DNA from: Cheiracanthium punctorium
Taxonomy: Eukaryota > Arthropoda > Arachnida > Araneae > Cheiracanthiidae
Assembly (NCBI GenBank): GCA_038373885.1
Contig: JAWZYV010019914.1
Location: 806,001 to 870,000 of the forward strand
Reading direction: 5' to 3'
DNA: 64,000 nucleotides
Positions within the stretch are counted from its first letter, which is position 1, and each line of letters opens with the position of its first letter. The position numbers and the translations under genes are program-made. A model generated the notes under the pieces. The model ran no database searches and was not told the DNA's origin. It saw only the letters and a program-made list of their open reading frames with translations. Positions 45,633-57,310 of this stretch are shown piece by piece.

Positions 45633-47114
45633 AAAATGCTTTGTAAAAGCATACAATTTTCTTCTCGTCTTTTTGAAATTCATAGACACGAAATTACACG
45701 TGAAATCCAAATTTTATGTGATTAGTGACAGAAAATCTTTATTTATTCCCGAGTTGCCCAGCCAAAAATAACATTCACGAATCTATAACTACACAATAAA
45801 TAATGTTTAGGAACTTTACCTAGTTGACACAGTTATAACAGATGTTTATAGGATACTTCCTATAAAATAAGTTTAGTACATTATTTAAGAGAGAAAAATA
45901 GAAGTGTACAGACTATTTAAAACTGACTCAATTCTGCGAGGATTAAGGAATCAGGAACTAAAATGTTCATGTGTAATATCTCATGTTATGTTTTTTTATG
46001 AGGCTGAATTTATAATGATTTTTCCCCAATCCTTTTCAACAAATCACATTAAGATCTCTACATAAAACTGCACTGTATTCCATATGTAATGATAATGACA
46101 TTTTAAAGAAAAAAATCACCTTTGTATCTCATTATCGTGACAAATGTCAAACACTTATTACCCTATAACTAGTACATAAAGACGTCAAACAAAGTTTTCC
46201 AGGGAACGCTCGTAAATTGGGTTTTATGTTTCTCGTAAAATCTTTTACTGCTTCCAAAGACATATTCTTAAAAAAAAAAAAAGATCGCGCTTTATAGTTA
46301 TGTGAATCGACGAAAACTCCCATACTTTTTTTTTATTAAACGACTACACACTATTCAGCCTGGTTAAATAAGACGTTCGCTTTCCAGAGAAAATTCAGTT
46401 TATTTAATACGAAGTCAGTTTATTTGTATTTTCTTACAGAACAATTAAAATGGTTTTAAAAGCAAGAAATCTACTTCGAACTTTTTGTAATTTTAAGACG
46501 CTTTTTATAATAAATTTGGAAAAGTTGAAATTTCAATGATATATCAGAAAAAATATCTCATAATTGCTGCTGTGTGATGTTTCAAGTAACTGTAAAAAGC
46601 TTAAGATTGATTAGTATATTTCTGGTAATCTTTTTAGTAAATCATTTTAAGTGTCGATGAAACAAAGAATGTGTGATGATGCTCAAATATTTTTATTAGA
46701 AGGGATAAGAAAGTTCAAAATGATTCATTGCAGATGGTAAAAAGTAAAAATCTCTTACCATAAATTAAGTTTTCTTAAGTTTTAGTAGAAAAGGAATGTT
46801 GATAACTATGACGAAGACAAGTTGAAAAATATTTATTTTTTGTAAGCTGTACTTCAAGTTTTAAATTTCTGTTGATTTGATTTATTGTGCCTTCCGGAGA
46901 TAAATTTAGACCGCAAAATATATTGTTTTCATTTTGTTAATTTAGTCACAGAACAACGATTTATACACTTTATTATGTTGTTTCATTCATTTTTGACAGT
47001 AAAGTATTGAAAATTTCAACATTTAGATTGGAAATTGCATTTTCTTTTCATATTTTACATGTTTCAATCAGATGAGATATCTGCCGATACATAAGGTCCA
47101 AGTAAAACACTGTA

Positions 47115-48289
47115 CACTGCAAATCTTTGAACACATTTTAGAACACTTTTTGGAACACTTATTTTGTCCCCTTTTTGAGAACACTTTTAAAAGCACATTT
47201 CAGAGCACATTTTGGAACACATTTCGGAACACTTATTTGTCCCCTTTTTGAGAACACTTTTTGGGAACACATTGTAGAACACTTTTTGGAACCCATTTCA
47301 GAGCACTTTTTGGAACACTTATTTTGTCCCCTTTTTGAGAACACTTTTTGGAACACATTTGGGAACCCATTTCAGAATACTTTTTAGGACACTTATTTTG
47401 TCATCCTTTTTAGCACACTTTAAGGAATGCTTTTAGGATTACATTTGAGAACACGTTCTAAAAAGTAAGAGCAGGTGCTGGTGCGGCGGAAGTGACGTAA
47501 TCAAGGGGCGTGGGCGGAAGTAACGTAAGGGGTGGAGTTGAGTTGTTTCCCTCCTGGAGGGTTGAGTTATATTTTTTCATGATTTGGAGTCTTATGTTTC
47601 GATTGGGACAGCTTTTAATTTATTTTAGTTATTTTATTTAATTATTAATTAATTAATTTTAGTACTGCCATTTATTATATTGAATTTTTAGTGCTGCAAT
47701 CTGGTGTTATGTTTAGGAACTACGTTTTTAGTTTTGGAATTGGACTTACAATTTTTTAGAGTTTGGAACTGATTTTAATGAATTATTTAATTAATGAACT
47801 TAAGTTAATTACTGTAATTTAGTGCTGCCATTTGTTATTGAATTGAATTTTATAATTAATTTGTGGACTTGGATTTTATTTTGTCTCACTTACCGGCAGC
47901 GGGATTCGAACCCCGGATCTTCCGATCTCGAGGCCGATGCTATACCGTTCAGGCTACTCGCTCATAACATTATCGTTGTAACAAAGAAAGCAATCATTTC
48001 ACCAGTGTTCCCAATCTGTTCTCAAATGTGCTCCTAATATGTGTTCCCAATTTGTTCTTAAGGTGTTCCCAATCTGTCCTCAAATGTGTTCCTAAGTTTA
48101 GATTAACAAATATCCTAAGCATAACACTTTCAGAACACTTTCGGGACACTTTCAGAACACTTTCGGAACACTTCCTTTATAGTGGATCACATTCGGAACC
48201 ATTTCAGAACACTTTTACGTAACTGGAACACTTTTTTTCAATAAATGTGTTCCAGATGTGTTCCCAATGTGTGCTGGGAATTTGCAGTG
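47115..48289 (+). mobile_element. CACTG...CAGTG element, copy 2
   Basis: The same element as 32825-33989 in opposite orientation. Ends CACTGCAAATCTTTG and GGGAATTTGCAGTG, flanked by TA (47113-47114 and 48290-48291). The subterminal GAACACTTTTTGG / GTTCCCAATC arrays, the GC-rich block near 47470-47530 and the tRNA-like block are all kept. Length is 1175 against 1165 bases. Repetitive frames in the arrays (for example 47175-47387) are not genes. Confidence 0.85.
47888..47964 (-). repeat. tRNA-like block inside CACTA-type copy 2
   Basis: Minus strand GAGTAGCCTGAACGGTATAG and GGGGTTCGAATCCCG match copy 1 with few changes, so the block was part of the element before the copies separated. Confidence 0.7.
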
Positions 48290-48291
48290 TA

Positions 48292-49784
48292 GAAAGAGGT
48301 TGGAGAGACATAAACTCCACCTAAACATTTGACATCATGAACTTATCAAAATACGGAGCTGCTATACACTCGGTAGAAATAATCAGTTAATCTCAATGTT
48401 TTTATTGTGCTTCTAGCACAGCATTAAATATTTCTTAGCAAGTTTCAAAATGGTGACACCACTTATATACGCCGCGAATGTCACCCACTGTAGCTTTGTC
48501 CCTATGTGCTACAACCTTAATGTGGCACTTGCAAAAACAATTCATAATACGAACTATGATTATGAACAGCTTGTATTTTTAATTTTAATTCATATTCTAT
48601 AAATAAATTATGTGGAAAATAGGTGAAATGAAAATTGCAGCACGTTCTAGATGGAAGCATCAAACTACAGATGGTTATACAGTTTAACGCAAGCATGGCC
48701 ATCCGTTGACCGATTGGTTAAACTTCTATGCAAATCGCACTGCCTATCCAAAGGGACACATTTTTCACATTTAGAAGAATCTCATTAAACATCTCTCACC
48801 TCATTTTAATGGCTTTAAAATGAGGTAATAATCTGATTAACACGGCGTGCACACAGGGGAATTGTGAGTGCTTTTAACTAATTATTACTTAATTAGATAT
48901 TCTGGATTTTGGTGCAAACGTACAAACAGAATGAAACGACTAATCCTGTCTCTATAGACTCCTGTTGAGGCATTCATAGCTTATTAAATTATATGCATTA
49001 TGTACTCCTAGGAGAATTTTGTGAAATTGCTTTGCACATTCGTTTTAAAAAGGCTAAAATGTAATCGAAACGGAATCTTCCATTTATTTCCGTTGATATA
49101 CTGTGATGCTAAGTGTGGCAGATTTATTTAAGAGCAATCATGAATGCAATGAAGTAGAATGTTGCTCCACTGTAAAAATAATGTTTGTTTTCCGACAAGT
49201 GTTTGTGTGGCGGTACAGATGTATTGGTTACATTTTTCTTTCTACATTTTAATATGATAAAGCTTTCCAAAAGGATAATGTTGAGAATTTGAAAATTGTA
49301 TGTTGTAAATCACGAAATTTCAGAAAAGAGAAAACATAATAGAAATATTTTTCAGGCTCGACTATTTTTAATTATGTTGCTAGCATCTTTTTTTTTAATA
49401 CAAAGAATTATATGAACAAGCAGTTAGTAGTGTTCATAATACAGCATCACATATTTTTAATTACTTTAAGAACTGTTAACCATTTTGTAATTCATATTTC
49501 TTCTTTCTGCACTTTGCCTGCGTTTTAAAATAAGTTAATTTAACTTTTTTCGCTGGTGATACTTCATTTTATTCTTCCTTGGAGACTGTTTGGCTCTACC
49601 TGTTCTAATAATAGCTTTATTACCCCTCTTCCTGCAATTTTTCTTCAGCAAAGTTCTTGGTGATATTTCACTACCATATGGAGTGTCGTGATACACTTGC
49701 TACAAAGAGTTTATGGAGATCTATGGCTCTTTTTACTGCTATATCAGTTGTTCCCAATCACAAGTTCTTTATTTCAAAGTACAT
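48292..49784. other. AT-rich stretch without recognised features
   Basis: No coding, SINE or TE signal was recognised. Confidence 0.45.
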
Positions 49785-50637
49785 ACAGGTATGAATCGCA
49801 ATTCCCTCTCGGGTGTGGAAGGCTTATCAAAAATATATATTACCAATACAGTAACCAAAGTTGACTTTATTGGAGAAAGATATGTTACAAGTTTTATTTC
49901 ACAAAAGTCCAATACGTGAGCCTTACGTGACAGCGACGGATTAATAGAATCGTGTCGGGTTTGGGGGAGGTTAGTCAGTTTGTTCTCCAAGAAAGACAAA
50001 ACTTGCAATGTTTCTTTCTCCATTAAAGTCTTCTCCAACTTTGCAAGTCTTGTTTCACAAATAACGGGCTTCCACGTCGTTGGATTGAACGAGGTTCTGC
50101 CGACGACAATCGCCTTCTTCCGTGGCCACCTAGCTCTCCAGACCTAATTCTAGGAGATTCTTTTATGGGGTTACATAAAAAAATCGTGTAAAAGATGAAA
50201 TTTACGCCAAAGGATCACAACTGCATTGGTTACCATGTGAAAACGAGTGTGTAAGTGTGGCAAGAATTTGACTTTAAACTTGATATATGCCGCATCCCAA
50301 AACAAGGATGGATTATAGGGGGGGGGCGGAGGGGCTACCGTCCCAGTTGAGAAAAAAGAAATTAATGTAATCATATTTTACTTCCAGAAATTGGATGTAT
50401 TTATCAGTCTTCTAACTAACCGCCCTCACCGACAAACTAACTGTCCTCCTCCCACCCCCAACCCCCACAAAATTGCATTAATCCGTCGCTATCACGAAAG
50501 GTTCACATATTGTACTTTTGCGAAATAAAACTTGTAACATTTCTTTCTCTAATAAAGTCAACTTTCTAGCTGCATTGGTAATAGATATTTTTTATGAGCC
50601 TTCCAAACCCGGGATGGTATTTGTGACACACTCTGTA
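49785..50637. mobile_element. Mariner-type element with ~200-bp TIRs
   Basis: The left arm from about 49785 (TACAGGTATGAATCGCAATT) through AGTTGACTTTATTGGAGAAA and AGCGACGGATTAAT recurs inverted to about 50637. The outermost bases are diverged (TACAGGTATG against TACAGAGTGT). A C-terminal transposase fragment lies between the arms. It is not the same family member as 12871-14651. Confidence 0.78.
50063..50191 (+). pseudogene. Mariner-type transposase fragment, 42 codons
   Basis: Reads NGLPRRWIERGSADDNRLLP, WPPSSPDLILGDSFMGLHKK and IV before TAA at 50189-50191. It matches the PWPPRSPDLTPxDFFLWGYxKD block of the mariner-type family with several substitutions (DSFMG for DFFLWG). The rest of the catalytic domain is absent. 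Confidence 0.8.
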
Positions 50638-50676
50638 TTTCTACAGCGCAATATCATACGAACCCAAACAGCTAGG

Positions 50677-50781
50677 GGATAGAATGGGAATCGAACCCAC
50701 GACCGTGCGCTTAGGCGATTGGCCTGGAATACGACAGGCCTTTGACCTGAAGGCCACCGTTACCACTGGCGTCTCTATTTT
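50677..50781 (-). repeat. tRNA-like sequence with long variable region
   Basis: On the minus strand GCCAGTGGTAACGGTGGCCT (A-box-like) is followed by a GGCCT/AGGCC stem and GTCGTGGGTTCGATTCCCAT (a good B-box). The two ends do not pair as an acceptor stem and there is no CCA. It is most likely a tRNA-derived SINE head or pseudo-tRNA rather than a working gene. Confidence 0.5.
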
Positions 50782-51060
50782 TTAAAGTAATTACTATTCT
50801 GTGCGGACGATTCCGATGAACGTAGAAACCAGTGTAACAACTGGCTCTGTGGGACAGACAAGCAGCTTTTGTAATGTATTTCGATAGGAGAGGCCCGATG
50901 ATCATTCAAAAAAATATGAAATTCAGAACGTTTGGATGATTGTAATTCATTGAATTAAGCAAGCCCATGACATAGATTTTCCAACTGCATATTATGATTT
51001 GAAGTAATTAGGAATGGTTAACTTTTGTTTCTAACACCCTCTTTCTGGGTTTAATACATT

Positions 51061-51123
51061 AGGAACACAATGGGAGAATCTGTGAAGAAAGGATGCGCAT
51101 GCGCAGTCGGCTGTCACTCAGAC
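51061..51123 (+). promoter_or_regulatory. Candidate promoter and 5' non-coding exon
   Basis: A CpG-bearing block (about 51061-51245) in an AT-rich background. It ends a possible exon at 51123 with a consensus donor, CAGAC|GTAAGT. It contains a perfect 12-base NRF-1-type palindrome. Downstream, GCAGCCATTTTG (51210-51220) fits the YY1 core. NRF-1 and YY1 sites are typical of TATA-less promoters in animals. The next strong acceptor on this strand is at 54405, so the two may form one transcript with a 3.3-kb intron. The start of the exon is not defined. Confidence 0.4.
51094..51105. promoter_or_regulatory. Perfect NRF-1-type palindrome
   Basis: TGCGCATGCGCA, an exact match to the consensus YGCGCAYGCGCR. 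A near match, TGCGCATGCGT, occurs at about 62010. Confidence 0.6.
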
Positions 51124-54100
51124 GTAAGTGAAACGGCAAGTCTAAATACTCTATTCCCAACTATATACGCGCCGTACGCATCGCGAAATGTTTCTGGTTT
51201 TCTATTTGGCAGCCATTTTGTGTGCATTTCCTCTATACGCGTCAATTTTTCTACGTGAATATGTTGCTTTTTTGAAACACATTTCTGATTGAGACAATTG
51301 TAAGGTAAATACACGAATTGTTTCCTATAGGGCCACCAGCCATCGTGACCGTTTACTAGCTTAATAATAATTGTTTGTTTAAATAAAAACCTTTAAAATC
51401 ATTATTCGTCTTATCAATATTCTCAACGTGAATTATTGCTGAATACATTGGCATTACCCATTTTATTTTACGATCACAAAATTAAAAAGTTTTTAATTAA
51501 TTTAACTCTCGGTTTACCGGTTTCTTCACCATTGCGTTACCTACCATCTTAAAAGAAAATATTAATTAAAAAGTAGGTTTATATGATTGTATAATTAATA
51601 CTTTTAATATTTATTATACACTATTAGCCGAGTTTTAGTTAATTTAATTTATTATTTGTCTCGCCACAAAAATCTTACTACGTTTAGTTCTTGGTTTTCT
51701 TTTTCATGTTTGTTTAAATTCTTTATTGATAATGTATTTCTTCTCACATATTATCAAGGGTAAACTTAGTAGAAAATTATTATTTTCAATTACTTTTTAA
51801 GTGCTATAGTTGTTATTCTTTGCTTTGATGCATTTAATTTACTTTAAAGACTAACTATTGAGAGACTGAATATTACTTTAGATATGTATAATATCATTAA
51901 AAACAATTTTGGTTTTAAAAATTGATTTTAGTGCATTTTAGATACTGTATTTCGACAGTTTTTGTTTAGTTATTACTAGAAAATATGGTTAGATCCTTTT
52001 ATAAATAAAAAGCTTTTACTGAAATTCTTTGAATAAAAATGAGTAGTACATTTTAATGCATTAATATGTTGCAATGTCAAATTGAAAAATTATTGAAAGG
52101 AAAATTGTTTTATTAGAGTTTCACTTGTTGTTGTAGCTCATATAAATTTTAAAAAGAATTGAAGTACATTTCTTCAAAATACATTTGCTATGATCAGGTT
52201 AGTTTTAAAAAAGTAATCATATGAATGCATGCAGAAAAGTGGTTCGAACATTCACAGAAGAGTTTTTTTTTGTGCATTATATCGTAAACAGTATAAAATT
52301 TTAAATGCATGCCAAATTTTTAGAATTTTGCTTAAGATATTTTTAATTCTACATTTCAGAAAATGAAAGACCGTGCGAAAGCTTGAAAAATAGAAATATG
52401 TTGCTTTATATTTTACATACATAAGTTTTAAAAATCATTTTTTATAACATATGAGTATAATAACTATATTGGCTTTAACCTCAAGCGTTTTTTTGCAAGC
52501 GCTTTTGGTTGAATTTTTTGCTTTGGTACTCTTATACTTTATTTGTTGATGCTTATTTATTACCATCTGCACCAAGCTCCTTTTTTGCGGTTATTTTTTA
52601 ACCTTTTAACTACCACATTATGAATGGCAAAAAATATCAACGTGAAACTGTATATTTTCTCTTGTTTTAGTTAGACGATGAATGATCAATATTAATTAAT
52701 GCATTTTTTTAAACTGAAAAACAAATCAATAAATCTAGCTATATGTCTGATGACTGTTTCACAAGCAACTGATGAGACTTTTTAACAAATGTATGGCACA
52801 AACAAAACTGAAGGAGTCAAGTAATATTTTGAGCGACACACTTTGGAGCAATCTAATCCTTTAATCATAAAATCGACGTCTGAAAATTCACTAGTGCTCA
52901 TATTTTTTCCTCTGACTCGACATGATTAGGAACTGAGCGGAGAGCTATTCATTTAACACGAATTTTTTTAATAAAAATTCCACTTTTACGTTACTTCGAA
53001 ATACCTCTTAGGCAACAGTCATTCTATCTTTGCAAACGCTTCAAAATATTAATTTAAATTTATGCATATACAATAAAGATTAAAAATTTGCGGTTAAATA
53101 ACTTTTTCCTTGGTTTATGTAAATTTGCAGCATTCTCTGAAATCTAACAGAGTACTTATTTCATAAAATCCGTTTTAATATGTATTTCTGAAAAGATCAT
53201 TGCATTATCTTATAATACATTCTTTATAAACATCTTTAATTCAATAAAGCAATGCATACGCTTTGTAAAAATAGACATGCTTAATATGCATGAGTCATTT
53301 TTGAAAAAGGAAAGATTTAACCAGCAGTAAGCCTCTTAAATCATATAATCTTTCTGAAAATCGTGTTCTCGAGGTACGCGCGTTTTGAAAATGCCTTCTA
53401 AGCAAGAAATTTATTCTTGGTTAGGCTACATTTTCCACGATCCCCCAGCATTGCATGGAGTTAGTTGGCTTATAGATATGTTTTAAAAATAATTCTTATC
53501 ATCATGTCAGCTCATAGGATAAAGAATGAAATTTAAGATTCTGAAAATTTAAATAACTTTGTTTTAAAGAAGCAAAATTTTCGCATGAATAAGTTGATTT
53601 TGCTTACGGCAGCTGAATCATTTATTGTTGTGTATTTATTAAGCATGGTTAAGAATTGCTATTACTGAAAGTAGATGGCGGTGCTAGTAATACTTAAATG
53701 ATTCAGCTGTATTAGCTGTGTGATACTTCCTGATTTCTCAAAATTCACAACTAAGATTAACTTAAGAGTAAAATTAATAAAAACTTAGTATAATAACACA
53801 CACAAATGCACTTATCTACAATATGATCACTCTGCCCAGTACAAAAAGCCTAGTCTTCGTTAGTTGTAAGTACCAGTACAGAAGTACAAGATCAGAGAGG
53901 TGGCAGAAATGATCATATGTTAGAAAAGTACATTCATGTCATGTGTGTATGTTACTATACAACATTTTTATTGATTTTACATTCTAACAACATTTTTTGC
54001 CGAGTGTTTTTTGTTAAGTTAGAAGTCCTCTTTTATGGTAAAAGTATTAGAAGGACAAGAACTTTTATTCATAAAACGCAGTGACAAACCCATAAAAGAA

Positions 54101-54182
54101 AGAGCATATTTATATTTTTAAGAACTAAAATAAAAGTGACTATGGAGACATGAAAACGCTATTTGAATAGTAAATAATTTAC

Positions 54183-54223
<41 letters not shown>

Positions 54224-54406
54224 AAGAATGTGTGCATGGTCAAAAATAAGATGTATCTGTTAAGTATTTCAATCTACTTCATTCTTATTTCACAACAGTC
54301 CTTATTTTTATAGCATTTTACTTGAATTGACAATAGTTTTAGTTTTAAATTTCTAGTTTAGTTTTAAATTTTTTAACAGTGAATTCAAACTTTCTTTTTT
54401 TTTCAG
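51124..54406 (+). other. Possible first intron; no mobile elements recognised
   Basis: AT-rich, ending in a 34-T run (54186-54219) and the pyrimidine tract before the acceptor at 54405-54406. A 31-codon frame at 53391-53486 (+, beginning MPSKQEIYSWLGYIFHD) has a credible codon pattern but no context. It is noted only because it is the only such frame here. Confidence 0.35.
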
Positions 54407-54533
54407 ACTCAGGAATTGTGAAGGGATGATTCTAAAGCCACAAGTGACGTGATCGCTCATTTTACAGAATCTGCTGCTCCAGAAATGATGCTGAACTATG
54501 TCGCTTCATTTTTGGTTGCTGTCTACATTACCG
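54407..54533 (+). CDS. Candidate first coding exon with signal peptide
   Basis: A strong acceptor (CTTTCTTTTTTTTTCAG, ending 54406) starts the exon. About 78 bases of 5' UTR contain a short upstream frame (ATG 54426, eight codons, TGA). Two adjacent ATGs follow at 54485 and 54488. The coding part reads MMLNYVASFLVAVYIT and ends in phase 1 at a consensus donor, CCG|GTGAGT (54534). A short polar start and a hydrophobic run ending in small residues is what a signal peptide looks like, so the gene probably encodes a secreted or membrane protein. No following exon was recognised before the window ends; spider-like introns of more than 9 kb would be common. The exon and its intron are tandemly duplicated downstream. 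Confidence 0.6.
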
Positions 54534-54813
54534 GTGAGTAGCATACATTACCGATGCAAAAGGTGTTTCTCAAAAACAATGATGTCGGATTTTGCTCTTT
54601 GTTTTTTTCACGCTACTCCGCCAAGTTGCAGTGTATACGGGCCGTTTCGGTTAGATTGAGGGATTCTTAGCTTTACAATGACGTTAAAATCATTCTGTAG
54701 TTAGTTCAGGAGTGTCGTAATCATGTTTCCATAAACCTACTACTATTAATTCTTATGTCACAAGGTCTAAAGAAAAAACAACTGAAATCGAAAAAAAAAA
54801 AAAGCCTCGTCGA

Positions 54814-55195
54814 CTGCTGTATGTTGCTTCATATTTGGTTGCTGTCTACATTACCGGTTACGGACATGGGGTTTCAGATGTAGAAGGTGTATCCCCAAAG
54901 CAATGATATTGTTTTTTTTTTCACACTACTCCACCAGGTGGCAGCGTATACGGACCATTTGTGGGTTAGGTGGAGGGGATTCATAGCTTTAGAATGATTC
55001 CAAAATCATTCTGCAATAAGCTGTGGAATGTCATGGTCTATTTATTTATTTGTCACTAGAGGACAGCTCACGTCACTGAATGTGTCGTTTAGAGCTACAT
55101 AGGATCGTGCTTCCATAAACCTCCTACTATTAATTCTTATGTCACGACGTATAAAGGAAAAAAAAAACTACTCAGATTGGAAAAACGTCTCACCG
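54814..55195 (+). pseudogene. Decayed tandem copy of the signal-peptide exon and intron
   Basis: Repeats 54491-54813 at a 323-base offset. The coding part reads LLYVASYLVAVYITG, but both ATGs are gone and the donor GGTGAGT has become GGTTACG. Intron sequence also matches (for example CCATAAACCTCCTACTATTA against CCATAAACCTACTACTATTA). A ~70-base insertion at about 55037-55106 holds the dispersed repeat also found at 18734. Confidence 0.82.
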
Positions 55196-57230
55196 ACTCA
55201 CTCTATAGAAGATTTCGATATATACAGAGAAAATATAAGTGTTCATTACATTAAAAGGGTATATGAACAAAAGTTACTTAAACAGTTGATTGGGTGAACG
55301 GACTATATCAATGTGACGTAATTTATTCCCATCACGTGACTTTTAACCAATCATCAGCATGAATTACTTGTGCTGCTTCTCAGTCCTGCAGTCTAATCGG
55401 TTTATTGAAGGCCTTTAGAAATTTTATTGATAGTGGAAAAATTCTGTGGAGAGCAATCAGACACGCCAAATGGACGCCAAACAAATAAAAATAATGTAAG
55501 ATCCAAAGCACGTTACACAACGAATTAAGATGGGGAATGGAATAAGAGCAAGATGAAATTTTAAAAATGTCAAAGTGTATTAAATTTAGAAAGGAGAAAT
55601 TAAAATCAGAACTAATTAAAAATATGTGATGAAATGCATAACAATATGACATTACTTGCTTAGGAAAAAATCCTAATTAAATTTACTAGAACAAGCTATG
55701 TTCCTTTTGCTGATAAATTTAACAAATGAAGTATGTAGGCAATTTATGCATGTCTCGCTTTCATCATGTCTACCACTTCTGTAACAGACACGTCTTTAAT
55801 CCTTCTGAAGCTCTTAAAAGTATGACTATTAAAATCAAATATCTTTTGAGTTTATTCCGAAATCAATGTGTGTGATTAAAACATTCATGTAACGTATGAG
55901 TCTTTACATTTTAGGATTATTAAATTCGCGGACGTCATTTTTACGCGTTACAAGCGTTTTAAGATAATTACGTCGGTTCTCGAATGTCTGATGAAACTTC
56001 CGAAATATTGAGGGTAATTAATTTTTACATCGATTTCCAATTACGTAAAGTTTTAAAGATTATTAAGTTCATTACGCCGAAACAAGATTCTGAAAAATTT
56101 CACATCTAGTTAATTTCTTCAAAATTTTAATCTCATAAATCAACGATGATGTATGAATGTTCTAATACGAAATGAGTGGGGGGAAAGGTTTTCTTCCAAG
56201 AATATGAAACTTTAAACATGTTATAACATAAGTGAAAATAACTTACTTCCCACTCTTAAAAAGTTCTTATCTACAAAATTTTACTGAAACTGAAAGGAAA
56301 AAATTACCCGCATTGCAAGAGGTTTATGTATAAAAGTAATCGACAAGCATTTCAGAAATTTTTCTTACGCTTTCTGCAGAATTTTGGAATGAACAATTAA
56401 ATGTACTTTTAATAAATAAGTAAAAGCTTAAAAGATCGGCGTTAAAAGCAAATTGTCTAAGAAGTAGTTTAGAAACTTTTACGAAAGGTAGAATGCAGAA
56501 AAAAAACCCTCAAAATGACATAATGTAAGTGTGAAATCTCGCATGCTGTCTTTATGCGATAGTTATTTAAAAACATTAAAACGCGTTTAAATTTCACACT
56601 TGATAGCGTCTTTTAAACACGGCAAACATTCCGAGTTAAATTGTACACTTTGATTTTTTGATGTTAGAAATCCACTACAGTTAAGCCGGGACGCCATATG
56701 GATTGAAAGCAGAAATTTTCCGAGGGCAGAATTCTTTTATGCTTTACGCTTTACATCCACATTCGGCCTGCACTTGACTCCACTTCGGTGTAAGCCCAGA
56801 ACAAATGCAATGATGCAGGCGCCATCTAGCGTCTTCATTTTAAATCATTTGCTTTTCCGTACATTTGATGATTGAAAAGAAATGCAAAACAATGAATGAA
56901 CATTAAATGTTAATTATCTAGTTAAATGAAATTATCTAGTTAAAATGAACTGTAATTTTATAAATCTGATGCCTTTGATTAGAACGAATGAAAATGAAAA
57001 ACATAATTATAGATTCTGATTTCAAAAGATTTTCCTAGGAAGAGAGGGAATATGGAATTCGCTATATTAATTGAAGGTCTTCGAACTGTAGATGAAGAGT
57101 TCTATTTCGAAAACGTAAACTTTCATTTAAAGAAAATCTCTTTTTTCTTTCTCTTTTACTTTTTTCTTGCTGCATAAATATTTCACAGCACAATAAGAAT
57201 ATATTCCAGCTTGTGAGATACAAGCGCTTC
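55196..57230. other. AT-rich intronic or intergenic sequence
   Basis: No exon, SINE or TE was recognised. A GC-richer patch at 56690-56840 ends with GGCGCCATCTAGCG (56820-56833), one of several TAGATGGCGC-like strings in the window. A 90-codon antisense frame (55380-55652) shows no motif. Confidence 0.4.
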
Positions 57231-57310
57231 AGCACCGAATTGTGACGCCATCTTGTTTTCTGCCGGGGCGTAGGTGGGGCCTTCGCAATTAGTAACGGGC
57301 CTGCGCGTGT
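57231..57310. promoter_or_regulatory. GC-rich block with YY1-type site
   Basis: GACGCCATCTTGTTTT contains GCCATCTTG, the reverse complement of the YY1 consensus CAAGATGGC. It is followed by CCGGGGCGTAGGTGGGGCC and GCCTGCGCGTG. CGGGGCGTAGGT partly recurs as CCCGGCGTAGGT at about 58480. No start site is defined. Confidence 0.35.

Larger units (their letters stand above)
45102..47112. other. AT-rich stretch with microsatellites
   Basis: Holds the two simple repeats listed separately. No gene or TE was recognised. Confidence 0.45.

Noticed and set aside
45489..45710. Antisense frame ending in CVCVCVCMC
   Set aside because: Produced by the (AC)n microsatellite and the AATAATTTACAA minisatellite.
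47175..47387. Repetitive frames rich in HFRALFGT / FENTF in both CACTA-type copies (also 33681-33929)
   Set aside because: They translate the GGAACACTTTTTGG subterminal array in whichever frame is open; not protein genes.
50677..50781. tRNA-Leu or tRNA-Ser gene with a long variable arm
   Set aside because: No pairing acceptor stem and no plausible 7-base anticodon loop; kept only as a tRNA-like repeat.
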